Origin: Capnocytophaga canis
Lineage (GTDB): Bacteria > Bacteroidota > Bacteroidia > Flavobacteriales > Flavobacteriaceae
Direction of reading: 5' to 3'
DNA: 42,272 bases
Assembly (NCBI RefSeq): GCF_000827555.1
Contig: NZ_CDOI01000163.1
Coordinates: 1 to 42,272, forward strand
The translations under genes were made by a program, and so were the position numbers. Below, piece after piece: positions 26,797 to 35,054 of the stretch (positions are counted from its first letter, which is position 1; each line of letters starts with the position of its first letter). The notes under the pieces are model-generated. The model was not told where the DNA came from. It made no database searches and was given only the letters and a program-made list of their open reading frames with translations.

Positions 26797-27813
26797 TCAT
26801 TCTCTCGGATATTTCGCCATAAATTCTTCGGCTTTTTCAACCATATTCACCGAGCCACAAAAAAATGGCACTCGCTGATGTAAGTGGTCTGCTTGAATGT
26901 CCATAATGCGTCGATACCCATCAGAAGCTTTGCCTCCTGCTTGTTCGGTAAGGAAAGCGATAGGGTTACATTCGTAAAGTAATCGCAATTTTCCGTGAGG
27001 AGTACGTGTTCCCGACGGATAGATATAGATTCCACCTTTAAGCATGTTTCTGTGAAAGTCAGAAACTAACGAACCTATGTAACGAGAGGTATAAGGTCGG
27101 TCACCTTCCAATTCTTGGCAATATTTTATATAGTCTTTAACTCCCTGAGGAAAATGTACATAGTTCCCTTCATTAATGGAATAAATAGATCCATCTTTAG
27201 GGAATTGCATATTTGGATGCGAAAGATAGTACGTTCCGATGGAAGGATCGAGTGTAAAACCATTAACTCCTCTACCAGTTGTGTACACCATCATTGTAGA
27301 AAGTCCATAAATGATATAACCTGCGGCTACTTGTCTATTTCCTGGTTGCAAAAAATCTTCCAACTGCACAGGCGTACCTTCAGGAGTCACACGACGATAA
27401 ATAGAAAATATCGTTCCGACAGTTACGTTCACATCAGAGTTACTGGAGCCATCAAGAGGGTCAATCAGCACTACATATTTACTCAAATGGCTGTTTTGAG
27501 AGGGTTCTACTGAAATAAAAAATTCGTTTTCTTCCGAAGCAATTCCACAAACTACTTCACGCTGTGTTAGGGCTTTGATAAAAATTTCGTTGGCAAATAC
27601 ATCTAGTTTTTTTTGTACTTCGCCTTGTATATTTTCCTCACCCATGTCGCCCAAAATATCCTCCACCAAACCTGCTTTGTTCACCTCACGATTCACAACT
27701 TTTGAAGCCAAGCGGATGGAACTCAAAAGTCGAGTCAACTCTCCTGTAGAATATTGAAAATCTTTTTGATTTTGGATGATGAATTCACCCATTGTTTGAT
27801 ATGTTTTAGCCAT
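26797..27813 (-). CDS. fbp: Class 1 fructose-1,6-bisphosphatase
   Basis: A 338-residue gluconeogenic enzyme that hydrolyses fructose 1,6-bisphosphate to fructose 6-phosphate. The metal-binding motif [15 protein letters not shown] and the substrate-binding region [22 protein letters not shown] are clear, and length matches class 1 enzymes. Good promoter upstream (27873-27842); divergent from the LuxE-like gene. Confidence 0.96.
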   Translation of the reverse strand: MAKTYQTMGEFIIQNQKDFQYSTGELTRLLSSIRLASKVVNREVNKAGLVEDILGDMGEENIQGEVQKKLDVFANEIFIKALTQREVVCGIASEENEFFISVEPSQNSHLSKYVVLIDPLDGSSNSDVNVTVGTIFSIYRRVTPEGTPVQLEDFLQPGNRQVAAGYIIYGLSTMMVYTTGRGVNGFTLDPSIGTYYLSHPNMQFPKDGSIYSINEGNYVHFPQGVKDYIKYCQELEGDRPYTSRYIGSLVSDFHRNMLKGGIYIYPSGTRTPHGKLRLLYECNPIAFLTEQAGGKASDGYRRIMDIQADHLHQRVPFFCGSVNMVEKAEEFMAKYPRE

Positions 27814-27841
27814 GTCTTTAAAGTTTTGAGTTTTATGGTAT

Positions 27842-27873
27842 CAAAGTTAGCAAAAAAACATAAAGAATACAAA
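27842..27873 (-). promoter_or_regulatory. Promoter of fbp
   Basis: On the minus strand TTTG (27873-27870), 20 bp, TAACTTTG (27849-27842), a close match to the consensus. Confidence 0.65.
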
Positions 27874-27906
27874 AATGTTTATCCATTATTTTCTACATTT
27901 TTTTCG

Positions 27907-27914
27907 TAACTTCG
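27907..27914 (+). promoter_or_regulatory. -7 box of the LuxE-like gene
   Basis: TAACTTCG, one base from TAnnTTTG, 30 nt before the ATG at 27944. The longer frame from 27875 would begin upstream of it. Confidence 0.35.
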
Positions 27915-27943
27915 CGTTTTGTAAAACAATCGTGCATCACAAA

Positions 27944-28924
27944 ATGTCCTTAGAAGATCGTATTTTTTCTATCAATAACGAGATAGATTTCGAAAATATA
28001 AGCTTGGAAGTCTTTGAGTATCAGTTTAATCACAACTTAGTATATCAAGATTTTTGCACCTATTTAAAAAAAACACCTAAAAATGTACGCTCTCTATTTG
28101 AAATTCCTTTCTTGCCGATAGAGTTTTTTAAATCACATCGTGTTTTTTGCGGACAAGATTCTGAACAACAGATTTTTACAAGTAGTGGCACCACAGGGAT
28201 GCTAACATCAAAACATTATGTAAAAAAATTGAGCGTTTACGAAAAAAGTTTCCGAAAGGGGTTTGAGTTGTTTTATGGTAATCCATCCGAGTATGTGATT
28301 TTGGCTTTGCTTCCTTCGTACTTAGAACGAACTGGTTCTTCTCTCATTTACATGGTAGAAGATTTAATTCAGCAATCAAACAATCCTAACAGTGGTTTCT
28401 ATTTGAATGAGTTACAATCTTTAGCTAACCTGCTAAAAGCATTGGATGAGGCAGGAAAAAAAATATTACTCATCGGAGTATCCTTTGCGCTACTGGATAT
28501 GGTCGAAAAACATTCGTTTTCATTAAAAAATACCATCATTATGGAAACGGGAGGCATGAAAGGGCGTCGTAAAGAGTTGATAAGGGAGGAACTACATCAT
28601 ATTTTATGTAATGGATTTGGTGTTCAAGCTATTCATTCAGAATATGGTATGACGGAATTACTTTCACAAGGTTATTCCTACGGGAATGGCATTTTTAAAA
28701 CCGTACCTTGGATGAAGATTTTAATTCGAGATACTAACGATGCTCTTTCTTTTCAACCTAATAAAAAAACGGGTGGGATTAATGTAATTGATTTAGCAAA
28801 TTTACAATCGTGTAGTTTTATTGCTACACAGGATTTAGGCAGACGCCTTTCTGACACAGATTTTGAAGTGTTGGGAAGGTTCGATAATTCAGATATTAGG
28901 GGGTGTAATTTATTAGTTTTGTGA
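27944..28924 (+). CDS. LuxE-type acyl-activating (ANL-like) protein
   Basis: A 326-residue protein of the LuxE acyl-protein synthetase/acyltransferase family, a shortened branch of adenylate-forming enzymes. The phosphate-binding loop FTSSGTTGMLTSK is at about residue 85. The downstream METGGMKGRRKELIREEL and HSEYGMTELLSQGY segments fit the family, the latter with the YGMTE motif. LuxE activates fatty acids; in non-luminous bacteria related proteins serve polysaccharide or lipid modification. There are no lux genes here, so the substrate is unknown. It is a single gene, convergent with nhaD across a long inverted repeat. Confidence 0.8.
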   Translation: MSLEDRIFSINNEIDFENISLEVFEYQFNHNLVYQDFCTYLKKTPKNVRSLFEIPFLPIEFFKSHRVFCGQDSEQQIFTSSGTTGMLTSKHYVKKLSVYEKSFRKGFELFYGNPSEYVILALLPSYLERTGSSLIYMVEDLIQQSNNPNSGFYLNELQSLANLLKALDEAGKKILLIGVSFALLDMVEKHSFSLKNTIIMETGGMKGRRKELIREELHHILCNGFGVQAIHSEYGMTELLSQGYSYGNGIFKTVPWMKILIRDTNDALSFQPNKKTGGINVIDLANLQSCSFIATQDLGRRLSDTDFEVLGRFDNSDIRGCNLLVL

Positions 28925-28931
28925 TAAAAAT

Positions 28932-29026
28932 CCGAAAAGTTTTGTTTTAGACAGATTCGGCACTGAAATACTTCGTATTCTTCGAAAGTGACACACTAAT
29001 CGTGATGAACAAACAAAACTTTTCGG
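28932..29026. repeat. Perfect 16-bp inverted repeat between convergent genes
   Basis: CCGAAAAGTTTTGTTT (28932-28947) is exactly complementary to 29011-29026, with a 63-nt spacer that contains a smaller AATAC/GTATT hairpin. It lies between the LuxE-like and nhaD stop codons. It could be a bidirectional terminator or a small element remnant. Confidence 0.65.
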
Positions 29027-29056
29027 GTGGTGTATATTTACTTCTTTAGTCGGATT

Positions 29057-30382
29057 TTATTCGAACACATGAAAACTCTCTAACACGATGAGGGATAAAA
29101 ACCCAGCAATAAAACCTAAGAAAGCCAACCACAGGATGTTTTTCAAGTACCAAAAAAAGTCTATTTTTTCCATTCCCATAGCAGCCACTCCTGCCGCCGA
29201 TCCGATTATGAGTAAACTTCCTCCTGTTCCAGCTGCAAAAGCAATAAAATGCCACAAAGCACTATCCACAGGCTCTTGGAACATCCCAATACTTGCTGCT
29301 ACTAACGGTACGTTGTCAATCACTGATGATCCCATTCCAAGAAGAGCCACTACAATATTCTGATTTGGAACCGCTTCGTTTAATACATTTGCAAAGTTGA
29401 ATAAAATACCCACGGATTCCAAAGCGGCAACTCCTAATAAAATACCTAAGAAAAATAAAATACTTGATATTTCAATACGCGACAAAGCTCTGTGTGTTGA
29501 AAATGAAACAGCTGCATCTTCGTTTAATTCTTTAATAGGTTTCAACAGCTCGGAGAAAAACCACATGGTTGCTAAAGCAAAAAGCATCCCGATGTAAGGA
29601 GGTAGACCCGTAACGGATTTGAATACAGGTACAAAAATAATGGACGCAAAACCAATAATCAACACTGGAGTACTACTTTTAAAAGCCTGTGTCTTGTCAG
29701 ACCGCGGAATGTCCAATCGCCCTTGGAAAACGGGTAAGAATGATGCGATAGCAAAAGGGACAACAAAGCATATAATAGAGGGAAGTAACACATATTCTGT
29801 GAGTTTAGCTGCAGTCACTTTATTTGCCATCCAAAGCATCGTCGTAGTTACATCTCCTATAGGTGACCATGCTCCTCCTGCATTAGCAGCAATCACAATG
29901 AGTGAAATGTACCAAATGCGTTCAGTTTTGAATGGTACTAATTTACGCATAATTGTAACCAAAACGATGACTGTTGTCAAATTATCAATCAATGCGGAAA
30001 GGAAAAAAGCGATAATCCCGACAATCCAAAGTAAGCGTTTTTTTCTACGTGTTTTGATGATTTTTTTTATAATTTCAAAGCCTCGGTGCATATCGATTAC
30101 CTCAACGATAGTCATTGCTCCGATAAGAAAAAAGAGAATTTCAGCTATTTTTCCCAAATGATGTAACAAAATGTTGTCAATAGCTAAGTCGTTGTTTGTA
30201 GGGTTAATAGCGTGAAGGGCTTGATCTTCGATTTCATAGACAGTGAGTCCTCCCATTTTTAAAATAGCCCAACAAATCGATGCCATCCCTAGAGCTGAGA
30301 TGGTTTTGTCAATCTTCACCTGATGCTCAATAGTGATAAAAAAATAGCCGATAAAAAACACAGCAATCAACAAAATTTCCAT
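29057..30382 (-). CDS. nhaD: Na+/H+ antiporter, NhaD type
   Basis: A 441-residue inner-membrane antiporter of the arsenite-permease-like ion transporter superfamily that expels sodium in exchange for protons. About twelve hydrophobic segments run the whole length. Characteristic stretches are IGAMTIVEVIDMHRGFEII, FFLSALIDNLTTVIVLVTIM and ANAGGAWSPIGDVTTTMLW, the last two being conserved NhaD signatures. Single gene with -7 box TATCTTTG at 30428-30421. Confidence 0.92.
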   Translation of the reverse strand: MEILLIAVFFIGYFFITIEHQVKIDKTISALGMASICWAILKMGGLTVYEIEDQALHAINPTNNDLAIDNILLHHLGKIAEILFFLIGAMTIVEVIDMHRGFEIIKKIIKTRRKKRLLWIVGIIAFFLSALIDNLTTVIVLVTIMRKLVPFKTERIWYISLIVIAANAGGAWSPIGDVTTTMLWMANKVTAAKLTEYVLLPSIICFVVPFAIASFLPVFQGRLDIPRSDKTQAFKSSTPVLIIGFASIIFVPVFKSVTGLPPYIGMLFALATMWFFSELLKPIKELNEDAAVSFSTHRALSRIEISSILFFLGILLGVAALESVGILFNFANVLNEAVPNQNIVVALLGMGSSVIDNVPLVAASIGMFQEPVDSALWHFIAFAAGTGGSLLIIGSAAGVAAMGMEKIDFFWYLKNILWLAFLGFIAGFLSLIVLESFHVFE

Positions 30383-30420
30383 AGAATGTATTGATTTTAT
30401 TATAGATGTAAAATTGGCGA

Positions 30421-30428
30421 CAAAGATA
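30421..30428 (-). promoter_or_regulatory. -7 box of nhaD
   Basis: TATCTTTG on the minus strand, about 38 nt before the ATG at 30382. Confidence 0.45.
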
Positions 30429-30499
30429 AAAAAATACTCATGAATCCCATATAAAAACTAAAATCTTTTCCTTAAGAAAATCATCTGCTATTTGTATTC

Positions 30500-30529
30500 T
30501 TGATTATCAAAAATAATTTCGTACCTTTG
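30500..30529 (+). promoter_or_regulatory. Promoter of fhs
   Basis: TTG (30500-30502), 19 bp, TACCTTTG (30522-30529), about 49 nt before the ATG at 30579. Confidence 0.6.
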
Positions 30530-30578
30530 GAACTCATTAATTTTATATTATTTTTAACCAAATAAATAGCTATATATT

Positions 30579-32255
30579 ATGAGTTTTCCAACGGATTTAG
30601 AAATTGCACAAAATGCAAAAATGCTTCCTATTAAAGAAGTTGCCAAAAAATTAAATGTTAGTGAAGATGACTTGGAACTGTACGGAAAGTACAAAGCTAA
30701 GTTACCTCTACATCTAATTGATAATGAAAAACTTAAGAAGAATAAATTAGTGTTAGTAACGGCTATCACTCCAACACCTGCAGGTGAAGGGAAAACTACT
30801 ACTAGCATCGGTCTTACTGAAGGGTTGAACAAAATCGGTAAAAAAGCCATTGCAGTGCTTCGTGAACCTTCTTTAGGGCCTGTTTTTGGAATTAAAGGAG
30901 GTGCCGCAGGAGGAGGGTATTCACAAGTAGTGCCAATGGAGGATATCAATCTGCATTTCACAGGCGACTTTTCAGCAATTGAAAAAGCAAATAATTTGCT
31001 TTCAGCAGTGATTGATAATAATATACAAAGTAAAACACATTCCATTGGTATTGATCCACGTACAGTTGTTTGGAAGCGTGTGATGGATATGAACGACCGT
31101 GCATTACGTCAGGTTGTCATCGGCTTGGGAGGTAGTGCCAACGGAGTGCCTCGTGAAGATGGGTTTAACATCACTCCTGCCTCTGAGATAATGGCAATCC
31201 TTTGTTTGTCAGAAAGTTTTTCGGATTTAAAGAAGCGTATTGGAAACATCTACATCGGTAAAAAAATCGATGGCACACCTGTTTTTGCTCGTGATTTGAA
31301 AGTAGTAGGAGCTATGGCATTACTGTTGAAAGATGCGATAAAACCTAATTTAGTTCAAACTTTAGAAAATAATCCTGCCATTTTGCATGGAGGACCTTTC
31401 GCAAGTATTGCTCAAGGAACCAATACAGTATTAGCTACCAAAATGGGAATGTCCTTAGCTGAATATACTATAACGGAAGCCGGTTTTGGAGCTGATTTAG
31501 GAGCAGAGAAATTCATGAATATCAAATGTGTGTCTGCTGGACTTGCTCCTGATGCAGCTGTTATTGTTGCAACTGTTAGGGCGTTACGCCATCATGGAGG
31601 AGCAATGAAAGAAGAATATACCACAGCAAGTCTTGAAAAAGTAAAAAAAGGTATCGGAAACTTAGAAAAGCACATTGAAAACGTGCAAAAATTTGGATTG
31701 AAAGCTGTTGTAGCAATTAATTTCTTCCCTAATGACAGTGATGAAGAAATTCAATTCATCAGACAAGTGTGTGAACAAAAAGGAGTGAAAGCAATTGTTT
31801 GTAAAGGATTTGCTGAAGGAGGTAATGGGGCAAAAGAACTGGCACAAGCGGTAGTGGAGATTGTAGAAAGTGGTGAAAGTAAATTTAAACCGCTTTACGA
31901 CCATGCGATTTCCATTGAAGATAAAATTGTTAAAATTGCAACCGAAATTTATGGAGCTAAAAGCGTGAATTTTACTTCAAAGGCACGTACGCAACTCAAT
32001 AATATTAACAAATTAGGCTTCGACAAAATGCCTGTTTGTATGGTAAAAACTCCGAAATCATTGAGTGATAATGATAAGAAATTAGCACGTCCAACGGATT
32101 TCGAGGTTACGGTTCGGGAGTTTGAATTTGCTTCAGGGGCAGGATTTGTGATTCCTATTTTGGGCGATACAATGCGTATGCCAGGGCTACCAAGCGTTCC
32201 TGCGGCAGAAGGTATGGACATAGACGACAATGGAATCATTACAGGACTTTCATAG
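30579..32255 (+). CDS. fhs: Formate-tetrahydrofolate ligase
   Basis: A 558-residue ATP-dependent enzyme that joins formate to tetrahydrofolate, supplying 10-formyl-THF for purine and formyl-methionine synthesis. The N-terminal PTPAGEGKTTTSIGL is the ATP loop, followed by LREPSLGPVFGIKGGAAGGGY and the folate region DMNDRALR. The C terminus, ILGDTMRMPGLPSVPAAEGMD region, is strongly conserved in the family. Standard length. It is flanked by a consensus promoter and a strong terminator, so it is a single transcription unit. Confidence 0.96.
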   Translation: MSFPTDLEIAQNAKMLPIKEVAKKLNVSEDDLELYGKYKAKLPLHLIDNEKLKKNKLVLVTAITPTPAGEGKTTTSIGLTEGLNKIGKKAIAVLREPSLGPVFGIKGGAAGGGYSQVVPMEDINLHFTGDFSAIEKANNLLSAVIDNNIQSKTHSIGIDPRTVVWKRVMDMNDRALRQVVIGLGGSANGVPREDGFNITPASEIMAILCLSESFSDLKKRIGNIYIGKKIDGTPVFARDLKVVGAMALLLKDAIKPNLVQTLENNPAILHGGPFASIAQGTNTVLATKMGMSLAEYTITEAGFGADLGAEKFMNIKCVSAGLAPDAAVIVATVRALRHHGGAMKEEYTTASLEKVKKGIGNLEKHIENVQKFGLKAVVAINFFPNDSDEEIQFIRQVCEQKGVKAIVCKGFAEGGNGAKELAQAVVEIVESGESKFKPLYDHAISIEDKIVKIATEIYGAKSVNFTSKARTQLNNINKLGFDKMPVCMVKTPKSLSDNDKKLARPTDFEVTVREFEFASGAGFVIPILGDTMRMPGLPSVPAAEGMDIDDNGIITGLS

Positions 32256-32312
32256 TTTTTTAGTTCAGTAGGACTTTCTAGTACTACTGGATGACTGATA
32301 AAAAAGAGGAGA

Positions 32313-32337
32313 GAAGCTGTCCGAAAAAGACGGCTTC
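32313..32337 (+). terminator. Terminator of fhs
   Basis: GAAGCTGTC (32313-32321) pairs with GACGGCTTC (32329-32337), one G-T pair, 7-nt loop, followed by a long T-run. It carries the same GCTGTCCGAAAA word as the MITE-like element at 23743. Confidence 0.8.
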
Positions 32338-32386
32338 TTTTTTTTGTGATTAAAGGAAGAAAATTTCGCTCTTTTTTCTTTTAAAA

Positions 32387-32417
32387 TTTGTCTATTCAAA
32401 AAAACATATTACTTTTG
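32387..32417 (+). promoter_or_regulatory. Promoter of the truncated TetR gene
   Basis: TTTG (32387-32390), 19 bp, TACTTTTG (32410-32417). It has the same geometry as the promoter of the complete copy at 40076. Confidence 0.6.
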
Positions 32418-32425
32418 TAATAAAA

Positions 32426-32441
32426 TATAACAATGGTTATA
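32426..32441 (+). promoter_or_regulatory. TetR operator-like palindrome, copy A
   Basis: TATAAC-AATG-GTTATA: perfect 6-bp half-sites around 4 nt, just downstream of the expected transcription start. Retained though the gene is truncated. Confidence 0.45.
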
Positions 32442-32465
32442 TAATATATGTTATAAAATAATATT

Positions 32466-32648
32466 ATGCCTAAAACAACGACAATAACAAAAGAAATTAT
32501 CATTGAAACAGCCTTTGAAATGGTTCGAAAAGAAGGGTTTGCTGTGCTTTCTGCCCGAAACATTGCCAAGCAAATTGGTTGTTCAACACCATCGTATTTT
32601 TGCCAACGAAACAGTAAAAATTCCTTTTTCAAAAGGCTACGGTCTTGA
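32466..32648 (+). pseudogene. Truncated TetR-family regulator
   Basis: The first 41 residues are almost identical to the complete TetR at 40155 (three or so differences) and hold most of the helix-turn-helix. After GCST the frame enters unrelated sequence and stops at residue 60. The ligand-binding and dimerisation domain is missing, so a normal repressor cannot form. A different frame of the downstream sequence (about 32590-32651) reads as the tail of another protein, ending IPFSKGYGLDM before a stop. The truncation was therefore a fusion by deletion rather than a point mutation. The fragment could still be made from its promoter. Confidence 0.8.
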
Positions 32649-32694
32649 TATGTAGCCCACAACAAAATAGTAACAATCTAAAAATCAGAATAAA

Positions 32695-33231
32695 ATGAAC
32701 AACAAAAAAATCGCAGAGATTTTGGCTTCGCAGTATAAAGCAAGCCTTGGAATGCTACGTAAAACTTTGGAAAAAGTTCCTGAAGACCAATGGAATACGG
32801 ATGAGTACAACAATCCGAATTGGCAAATTGCCTATCATTGCATTGCCGCAATACAATATTATTTAGGGGCAAATGACGCCAGTTTTGTACCCTTTGAAAA
32901 AGCCATCAGAGGGGCAGAGAGTCTTGGAGGTTCGCAAGAATGGGAAAATCCTGATGCAGGTGTGGTGGTAGAGGGATTTCATACCAAAGAAGAATTGTTT
33001 TCGTTTATTGATGAGCTGAATGAAAACTTGCTACAACGGATTGAAGCTCTGCCTTTTGAAGCGGATTCGGGATATGAATGGTATCCAGTTTCGCGTTTTG
33101 AATTGCATCTGAACTGCATCCGGCATACCCAACACCATACAGCAGAAATCATTGAGCGATTGAAAATAAAAGGTATTAGCGGTTTCCGTTGGTGGGTAAA
33201 CGAACACGAACCGGAAGAATGGGAGGGATAA
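32695..33231 (+). CDS. DinB-family protein
   Basis: A 178-residue DinB/YfiT-superfamily four-helix protein. Likely metal ligands are H48 (QIAYHCIAAIQ) and the H144, H147, H148 cluster (IRHTQHHTAEI). The function is unknown; relatives include thiol-dependent detoxification enzymes. It ends with an unusual tryptophan-rich tail, RWWVNEHEPEEWEG, and this exact 3' end with its flank is duplicated at 38635-38721. It follows the TetR remnant, and its own promoter is not obvious. Confidence 0.82.
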   Translation: MNNKKIAEILASQYKASLGMLRKTLEKVPEDQWNTDEYNNPNWQIAYHCIAAIQYYLGANDASFVPFEKAIRGAESLGGSQEWENPDAGVVVEGFHTKEELFSFIDELNENLLQRIEALPFEADSGYEWYPVSRFELHLNCIRHTQHHTAEIIERLKIKGISGFRWWVNEHEPEEWEG

Positions 33232-33272
33232 GTCTAAATGCTAAATGGTTAATATAAGAAGGTATATTTCTT
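33186..33272 (+). repeat. 87-bp direct repeat, left copy
   Basis: Covers the last 15 codons of the DinB gene and 41 nt beyond. It aligns without gaps to 38635-38721 with six mismatches. The two copies bound the reductase/metal island. Confidence 0.88.
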
Positions 33273-33354
33273 AAATTCCATTAGTAAGTGCAATTTTGAT
33301 GATTAATTTTCTCTCTTTTGAATGGAGCGTAGCGAAATGAAAATGGATAATATA

Positions 33355-33448
33355 CCGCCCAACGGTTTGGGGCTTGGCGTTGGGTTTTGGAGCATAAATA
33401 TCCAATTTTGAACTTTCAACCCCGCTATTGCAAAACCGATGTTAGCGG
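33355..33448. repeat. attC-like long palindrome, element 1
   Basis: The left arm CCGCCCAACGGTTTG (33355-33369) and right arm GCAAAACCGATGTTAGCGG (33430-33448) are imperfectly complementary across about 60 nt. The right arm shares the core TTGCAAAACCGATGTTA with element 2. Located 3' of the reductase gene. Confidence 0.6.
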
Positions 33449-33480
33449 TTCGGGCTTTTTGTCGTCCGTCGTTATGTCGG

Positions 33481-34020
33481 TCAATTGTCTGCACGCTTGT
33501 AATGAAGTTGAGTTAGTCCTTTGTCAAATTGTTTTGTTGAGATGAGTTCCAATTTTTGTTCAGGTCGTCCGTCTTTGAAGAGTTTTGTCCCGCTACCAAC
33601 TAAAATTGGAATAATGGAAATGATAAATTCGTCAATTAAATTTTCTTTTAAAAGTTCGTTTACGATTTCCGCTCCACCGTCAATGAAAATGTTTTTTCCC
33701 TGCTCACTTTTTAGCCTTAAAATGAGGTCTTTCAGATTGTCCGTGTAAAAGCTTGTCTTACCAACACTTGGTCTTGATGTCCGTGTTATGATAAAGGAAT
33801 TTTTGTCAGCGTGAGGAAACTCGGGAACTTGTGTCATTACCCAGTCGTAAGTCTTTCTCCCAAGTATTACTGTGTCTACCGATTTCACAAAGTCTGCATA
33901 ACCGTAATCTTCACCGTCCTGTTGAACGATTGATAAAAAACTAAGGCCGTCATTTGGTTTTGCAATGTAACCGTCTAAACTTGATGCGATGTATAAAATT
34001 ACTTTTCTGTCTGTTACCAT
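33481..34020 (-). CDS. RibD C-terminal/dihydrofolate-reductase-like protein
   Basis: A 179-residue protein with the fold shared by dihydrofolate reductase and the RibD reductase domain. ILYIASSLDGYIAKPNDG opens the protein, VDTVILGRKTYDWV follows, and the dinucleotide-loop region reads NIFIDGGAEIVNELL. Stand-alone members are common in Bacteroidota and their substrate is unknown; it need not make tetrahydrofolate. The gene is bracketed on both sides by long attC-like palindromes with a common core, suggesting capture as a single-gene cassette. Confidence 0.88.
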   Translation of the reverse strand: MVTDRKVILYIASSLDGYIAKPNDGLSFLSIVQQDGEDYGYADFVKSVDTVILGRKTYDWVMTQVPEFPHADKNSFIITRTSRPSVGKTSFYTDNLKDLILRLKSEQGKNIFIDGGAEIVNELLKENLIDEFIISIIPILVGSGTKLFKDGRPEQKLELISTKQFDKGLTQLHYKRADN

Positions 34021-34042
34021 ATTTTAATTGTCGTTTTACAAT

Positions 34043-34243
34043 GCCCGCTAACGGGAAACGGCTTTGCGAAGGAGCGGAAATAGAAGCACAAAAGTTCAGT
34101 TTAGCACTACCGTAGCGTAAGCCATTTTCTATTTGCTAAATTACAAAAAAAGGAAATAAAAATGGCTTATGCGGTGATATAATTACTGTCGTTGAATTTT
34201 GCACTTAACCCGCTCTTTTGCAAAACCGATGTTACCTGCTGGC
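34043..34243. repeat. attC-like long palindrome, element 2
   Basis: The left arm (34043-34077, GCCCGCTAAC...GGAGCGG) and right arm (34208-34243, CCCGCTCTTTTGC...GGC) pair over about 36 nt with several mismatches around a 130-nt loop. The right arm repeats the core of element 1. Located between the reductase start and the cation-transporter stop. Confidence 0.6.
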
Positions 34244-34255
34244 GTTCTTTCGGTT

Positions 34256-35050
34256 TCATTTCGCCAATTTCAATATCCTATACGCTCCTCTTGCCACAAC
34301 TACAAATACAATAGCTCCGATAATCAAATCGGGATAACTCGAGTTTAACCAATTGACCAAAATTCCCGCAACGATAACTCCCGAATTGATTATAACATCG
34401 TTTGACGTGAAAATCATCGAAGCCTGCATATGTGCTTCTTTGCTTTTGTTCTTTTGCAACAGGTAAAGACAAAGTACGTTTGCTATCAATGCCAAAACAG
34501 AAACAAAAATCATTGTTTTGAAATCGGGCATCGCTTCTATTCCGATAAAACGTCTGATAACTTCAACAAAACCGATAACGGCTAACAGGATTTGAAAGTA
34601 ACCTGCAAATTTGGCGATGTTATTTTTTCTTGCAATCGTACCCCCAACAGCAAACAATGCCAAAGCATAAACAATACTGTCCGCAAGCATATCCAAGCTA
34701 TCCGCTACCAATCCCATTGAGTTGGAAAAAATACCGAACAACATTTCTAATCCAAAGAAAACGAAATTGATAATCAATACCGTCCATAGTAGTTTACGTT
34801 GGCTATTGCTTGTATCTGTTTCAACAACTATGTTAGTTTCTTCGGTTGAAATCAACGTTGTATTTAGGTTCAAGGTTTCCAAAGCCGAAAAAATCGGCTC
34901 TGGGGTTCCACTATGATAAACATTCAATTTTCTATTGGGAATATCAAACTCCAATGACTTTACCGTATCGAAGTCTTGCAATTTCATACGGATTAATTGC
35001 TCCTCACTTGGGCAATCCATTTTTGTTATATTGAATATGGTTTTATTCAT
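34256..35050 (-). CDS. CDF-type cation transporter with N-terminal HMA-like domain
   Basis: A 264-residue membrane protein. Residues 1-65 look like a heavy-metal-associated domain, but the usual CxxC is reduced to one cysteine (MDCPSEE, C13). Five or six hydrophobic segments follow. The CDF metal site is DSLDMLADS in TM2 and SNDVIINSG in TM5, that is DxxxD with N-D instead of the zinc-type HxxxD pair seen in the exporter at 2018. The metal specificity is therefore different or unclear. It begins 4 nt after the TonB receptor gene ends on the same strand, so they are cotranscribed. Confidence 0.85.
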   Translation of the reverse strand: MNKTIFNITKMDCPSEEQLIRMKLQDFDTVKSLEFDIPNRKLNVYHSGTPEPIFSALETLNLNTTLISTEETNIVVETDTSNSQRKLLWTVLIINFVFFGLEMLFGIFSNSMGLVADSLDMLADSIVYALALFAVGGTIARKNNIAKFAGYFQILLAVIGFVEVIRRFIGIEAMPDFKTMIFVSVLALIANVLCLYLLQKNKSKEAHMQASMIFTSNDVIINSGVIVAGILVNWLNSSYPDLIIGAIVFVVVARGAYRILKLAK

Positions 35051-35054
35051 CTTC

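Larger units (their letters stand above)
32348..32589 (+). repeat. Direct duplication, copy A (TetR promoter and 5' end)
   Basis: Aligns with 40035-40278 on the same strand. Promoter, operator-like palindrome and the first 41 codons are shared. Identity stops abruptly within GCST, where copy A changes to unrelated sequence. Confidence 0.85.

Noticed and set aside
29619-30161. 180-residue frame opposite nhaD
   Set aside because: Antisense shadow of a well supported transporter gene; no promoter and low-complexity sequence.
33355-34243. Canonical integron with attC sites
   Set aside because: The palindromes are attC-like in layout, but the GTTRRRY core is imperfect and there is no integrase gene, so I do not call an integron.
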